Below, one piece after another: positions 33,718-35,408 of a DNA stretch of 35,408 nucleotides. The notes under the pieces are model-generated. The model was not told where the DNA came from and made no database searches. It was given only the letters and a program-made list of their open reading frames with translations. The DNA is from Alphaproteobacteria bacterium (GTDB taxonomy: Bacteria > Pseudomonadota > Alphaproteobacteria > Micavibrionales > UBA2020), in assembly GCA_030682495.1 (NCBI GenBank), contig JAUXOC010000071.1, positions 1 to 35,408 on the forward strand. Direction: 5' to 3'. Numbering within the stretch: position 1 is the stretch's first letter; every line of letters starts with the position of its first letter. Both the position numbers and the translations under genes were made by a program.

Positions 33718-34194
33718 TTATTTCGCGGCGCGCAGACGCTGCACCGTTTGTTTAATCAATCCATCCAGCGTTTCCGTCTGGCGCACGCCATAGCGGTTGC
33801 AGACGATATCGACATTTCCTTTGCGCCAGAAACCTTGCGGGCAGCAGACAATCAGTTTTTCGGGGTTCGCCGCAGCGTGGATACCCAGCTCCAAAAGCGT
33901 GATCGGTGATTTGGTGGCCGGATCGAAATACATCAAAATGACATCGGCGGCATCAAGCGCGACCAGCTCCCACTCGACCTGTTCACGGAACGGCGGATTG
34001 TCGATGGTCTGCGCCCAGCTGGCATCCCAGCTTTCGCGGCGCGGATTGAGCACCAGCACGTCCATGACCGAAAGCGCCGCCGATACCTTTGCCTGCCAAT
34101 CCTCCGCCACGCCCATTTCAATGCTGCCCGCCAGAAAAACGGAAGGCTTGTTTAAATATGCGTCATAGGCATCGGGCGCTTTTATTGCGATCAT
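33718..34194 (-). CDS. Nucleoside 2-deoxyribosyltransferase-like protein
   Basis: 158 residues. PSVFLAGSIEMGVAEDWQ, VLNPRRESWDASWAQ, NPPFREQVEWELVALDAADVILMYFDPATKSPITLLELGIHA are the pattern of the Nuc_deoxyri_tr2 family, related to enzymes that cut or exchange the base of deoxynucleosides. The Glu of LLELG fits the catalytic position. Some relatives act in nucleotide salvage, others in phage defence or have no known role. No defence genes are nearby. It is 17 bp downstream of the DUF4442 gene on the same strand. Confidence 0.85.
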   Translation of the reverse strand: MIAIKAPDAYDAYLNKPSVFLAGSIEMGVAEDWQAKVSAALSVMDVLVLNPRRESWDASWAQTIDNPPFREQVEWELVALDAADVILMYFDPATKSPITLLELGIHAAANPEKLIVCCPQGFWRKGNVDIVCNRYGVRQTETLDGLIKQTVQRLRAAK

Positions 34195-34211
34195 CGGAAA
34201 CGGCCTCTTGT

Positions 34212-34700
34212 TCAGGGCTGCGGCGGCTGGGGTATGTCGTCTTTTTTGCGGTCTTTGCGGTCTTTGCGGCGGACGTAGAGGACTTTGTCGATTTCGGCGA
34301 CAACATTGCCCTGTTCGTCTTTGACATGCACGGTGAAGCGCGGCTCGACTTTATAATCTTTGTCGGCCTGCGCCTTGATTTCGGCGATGCGCTCTTTGCT
34401 GATGTTGAAATGCGCGGTCAGCTTGCCTTTGCCCGGCAGTTTGAAACGGATATCCGCCGCCTTGTCCCAGACGATGTAATCCTTGCCGAGGTTCTTCATT
34501 AAGATCAGCATATAAAACGGGTCGGTCATGGCATAGATCGACCCGCCGAATTGCGTGCCGACATAGTTGCGGTTGAACTTGGTCAGCTTCATCTCGACCT
34601 TGAAATCGGTATAGTCTTCCGAGATCTCTTTGATCTTGATCCCCGCGCCGAGAAACGGCGGCCAGAGGTTGATTAATCTGCGGAAGATGCCCGGTTTCAT
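34212..34700 (-). CDS. DUF4442 hotdog-fold protein
   Basis: 162 residues. INLWPPFLGAGIKIKEISEDYTDFKVEMKL, NRNYVGTQFGGSIYAMTDPFYMLILMKNLG, YIVWDKAADIRFKLPGKGKLTAHF are the DUF4442 (thioesterase-like hotdog) pattern; the active-site acidic residue and substrate are uncertain. The C-terminal KDRKDRKKD is encoded by three 9-bp repeats (34243-34269), a slippage-prone tail. The ATG at 34700 directly abuts the valS stop codon (TAA then ATG), so translation may be coupled. Confidence 0.88.
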   Translation of the reverse strand: MKPGIFRRLINLWPPFLGAGIKIKEISEDYTDFKVEMKLTKFNRNYVGTQFGGSIYAMTDPFYMLILMKNLGKDYIVWDKAADIRFKLPGKGKLTAHFNISKERIAEIKAQADKDYKVEPRFTVHVKDEQGNVVAEIDKVLYVRRKDRKDRKKDDIPQPPQP

Positions 34701-35408
34701 TTACGCCGCCTCGATCTGTTTCAGCGCCTGCGCTAGTTTGGCGATGGTACTTTCGGCGACGGCTTTCAGTTCTTTCTGCTCGTCCACCACTTCTTCGGGC
34801 GCCTTGGCGAGGAAGCCTTGGTTGTTCAGCATCTTGTCGATCTTTTCGACCTGCTGCTGTTCTTTCTCGATGGCTTTTTTCAGCCGCGCCTTTTCCTGCG
34901 CCAGATCGACCACATCGGCAATCGGCAAAATAATCGTCGCCTCGTCGATGACCATTTGCAGGGAGCCTTTGGGCGGCTCCGCCTCACCCGCTGCCGCTTT
35001 CGACAACCGCGCGAGGCGCTTGACGATACCTTCGTATTTCTCCAGCCGCAGCTTGTTCTCGGCACTCGCACCTTTGAGCTGCATGTCGATCTGCGCCGCC
35101 GCCGGCACGTTCATGTCGGCGCGGACGGAGCGGATTTCGGTGATAAGACGCACAACCCAGTTAACCTCGGCCTGCGCAGCCTTGTCGGTGATGGCGGCGT
35201 CAAACACCGGCCACGGGCGCGATTGCAGCCAGTCGTCTTTGCCCAGTTCACCCTTGCCGAGCAGATGCGCGTGCAGCTCTTCGGTGATATAAGGCATGAA
35301 CGGGTTGAGCAACGTCAGCAGCTGGTCGAGCACCCAGCCCGTTGTGTCTTTTGTTTCCTGCGCTACGGCTTCGTCACCGCCGGTCAGCAGCGGTTTGGTA
35401 AATTCGAT
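34701..35408 (-). CDS. valS: Valyl-tRNA synthetase, 3' portion (runs off window)
   Basis: Charges tRNA-Val. The frame is open to base 35408, giving 235 residues of the C-terminal part. LLTLLNPFMPYITEELHAHLL belongs to the anticodon-binding helical bundle; the last about 65 residues form the tRNA-binding coiled-coil arm (KARLKKAIEKEQQQVEKIDKML ... FLAKAPEEVVDEQKELK). The ATG at 35333 is internal; the start lies outside the window. The stop abuts the DUF4442 ATG. Confidence 0.95.
   Translation of the reverse strand: MEFTKPLLTGGDEAVAQETKDTTGWVLDQLLTLLNPFMPYITEELHAHLLGKGELGKDDWLQSRPWPVFDAAITDKAAQAEVNWVVRLITEIRSVRADMNVPAAAQIDMQLKGASAENKLRLEKYEGIVKRLARLSKAAAGEAEPPKGSLQMVIDEATIILPIADVVDLAQEKARLKKAIEKEQQQVEKIDKMLNNQGFLAKAPEEVVDEQKELKAVAESTIAKLAQALKQIEAA

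Noticed and set aside
33718-34194. Anti-phage defence role for the deoxyribosyltransferase-like gene
   Set aside because: Neighbours are housekeeping genes and no partner defence gene is present.

Overview
The window reads as housekeeping chromosome of an alphaproteobacterium with a GC content in the mid-to-high 50s by eye. Pointers are a CcrM-type GANTC adenine methyltransferase next to rnhB, the gene order hom-glpX-recJ, mutY divergent from a DUF721 gene, a long N-terminal extension on ribosomal protein S9, the zinc-free form of L31, a TTAA-N7-TTAA (CtrA-type) box, and a ROSE-like RNA thermometer before an Hsp20 gene. The order or genus cannot be fixed from sequence alone. I see no prophage, IS element, CRISPR array or replication origin.

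Layout. 1-4.3 kb (+): the 3' part of pepN, a zinc-ribbon methyltransferase-like gene, rnhB, and ccrM behind a promoter packed with GANTC sites. 4.4-7.8 kb (-): two uncharacterised single-pass membrane proteins, tRNA-Glu with its own promoter and terminator, and a GNAT acetyltransferase. 7.9-12.3 kb (-): the hom-glpX-recJ operon, with a 48-bp tandem repeat between hom and glpX. 12.4-14.4 kb (-): an OmpA-like lipoprotein, a small methyltransferase and a gamma-class carbonic anhydrase. A beta-class carbonic anhydrase (14.5 kb, +) diverges from the gamma gene. 15.2-16.7 kb (-): an unknown gene and rplM-rpsI. 17.0-19.1 kb (+): two paralogous prepilin-like genes, the first with two long polyglycine tracts and a CtrA-like box upstream. 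19.2-20.3 kb (-): a cyanophycinase-like gene translationally coupled to a cutA broken by one TGA codon. 20.4-22.5 kb (+): a protein with an HETGH zincin-like motif and a fatty acid desaturase whose 3' end overlaps a convergent COQ10/RatA-like gene. 22.9-24.8 kb (-): an exported unknown protein and mutY. 24.8-30.3 kb (+): DUF721, efp, a 54-codon ORF, an inositol-monophosphatase family gene, a proline-rich OmpA-like protein, a DUF6624-like gene and an unknown gene that may be leaderless. 30.3-32.1 kb (-): an MsbA-like ABC exporter. 32.3-33.3 kb (+): rpmE and the thermometer-controlled hsp20. 33.5-35.4 kb (-): a small membrane protein, a nucleoside 2-deoxyribosyltransferase-like protein, a DUF4442 protein and the 3' end of valS.

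How the genes may work together. Most are unlinked housekeeping functions. The regulatory thread most worth following is cell-cycle control. ccrM sits behind four GANTC sites within 53 bp, including a 12-bp palindrome; the rplM promoter carries a GANTC in its spacer; and the prepilin pair has a CtrA-type box plus a GANTC. Other notable items are the polyglycine prepilin, the cutA nonsense codon, the hom-glpX tandem repeat and the ROSE-like thermometer.
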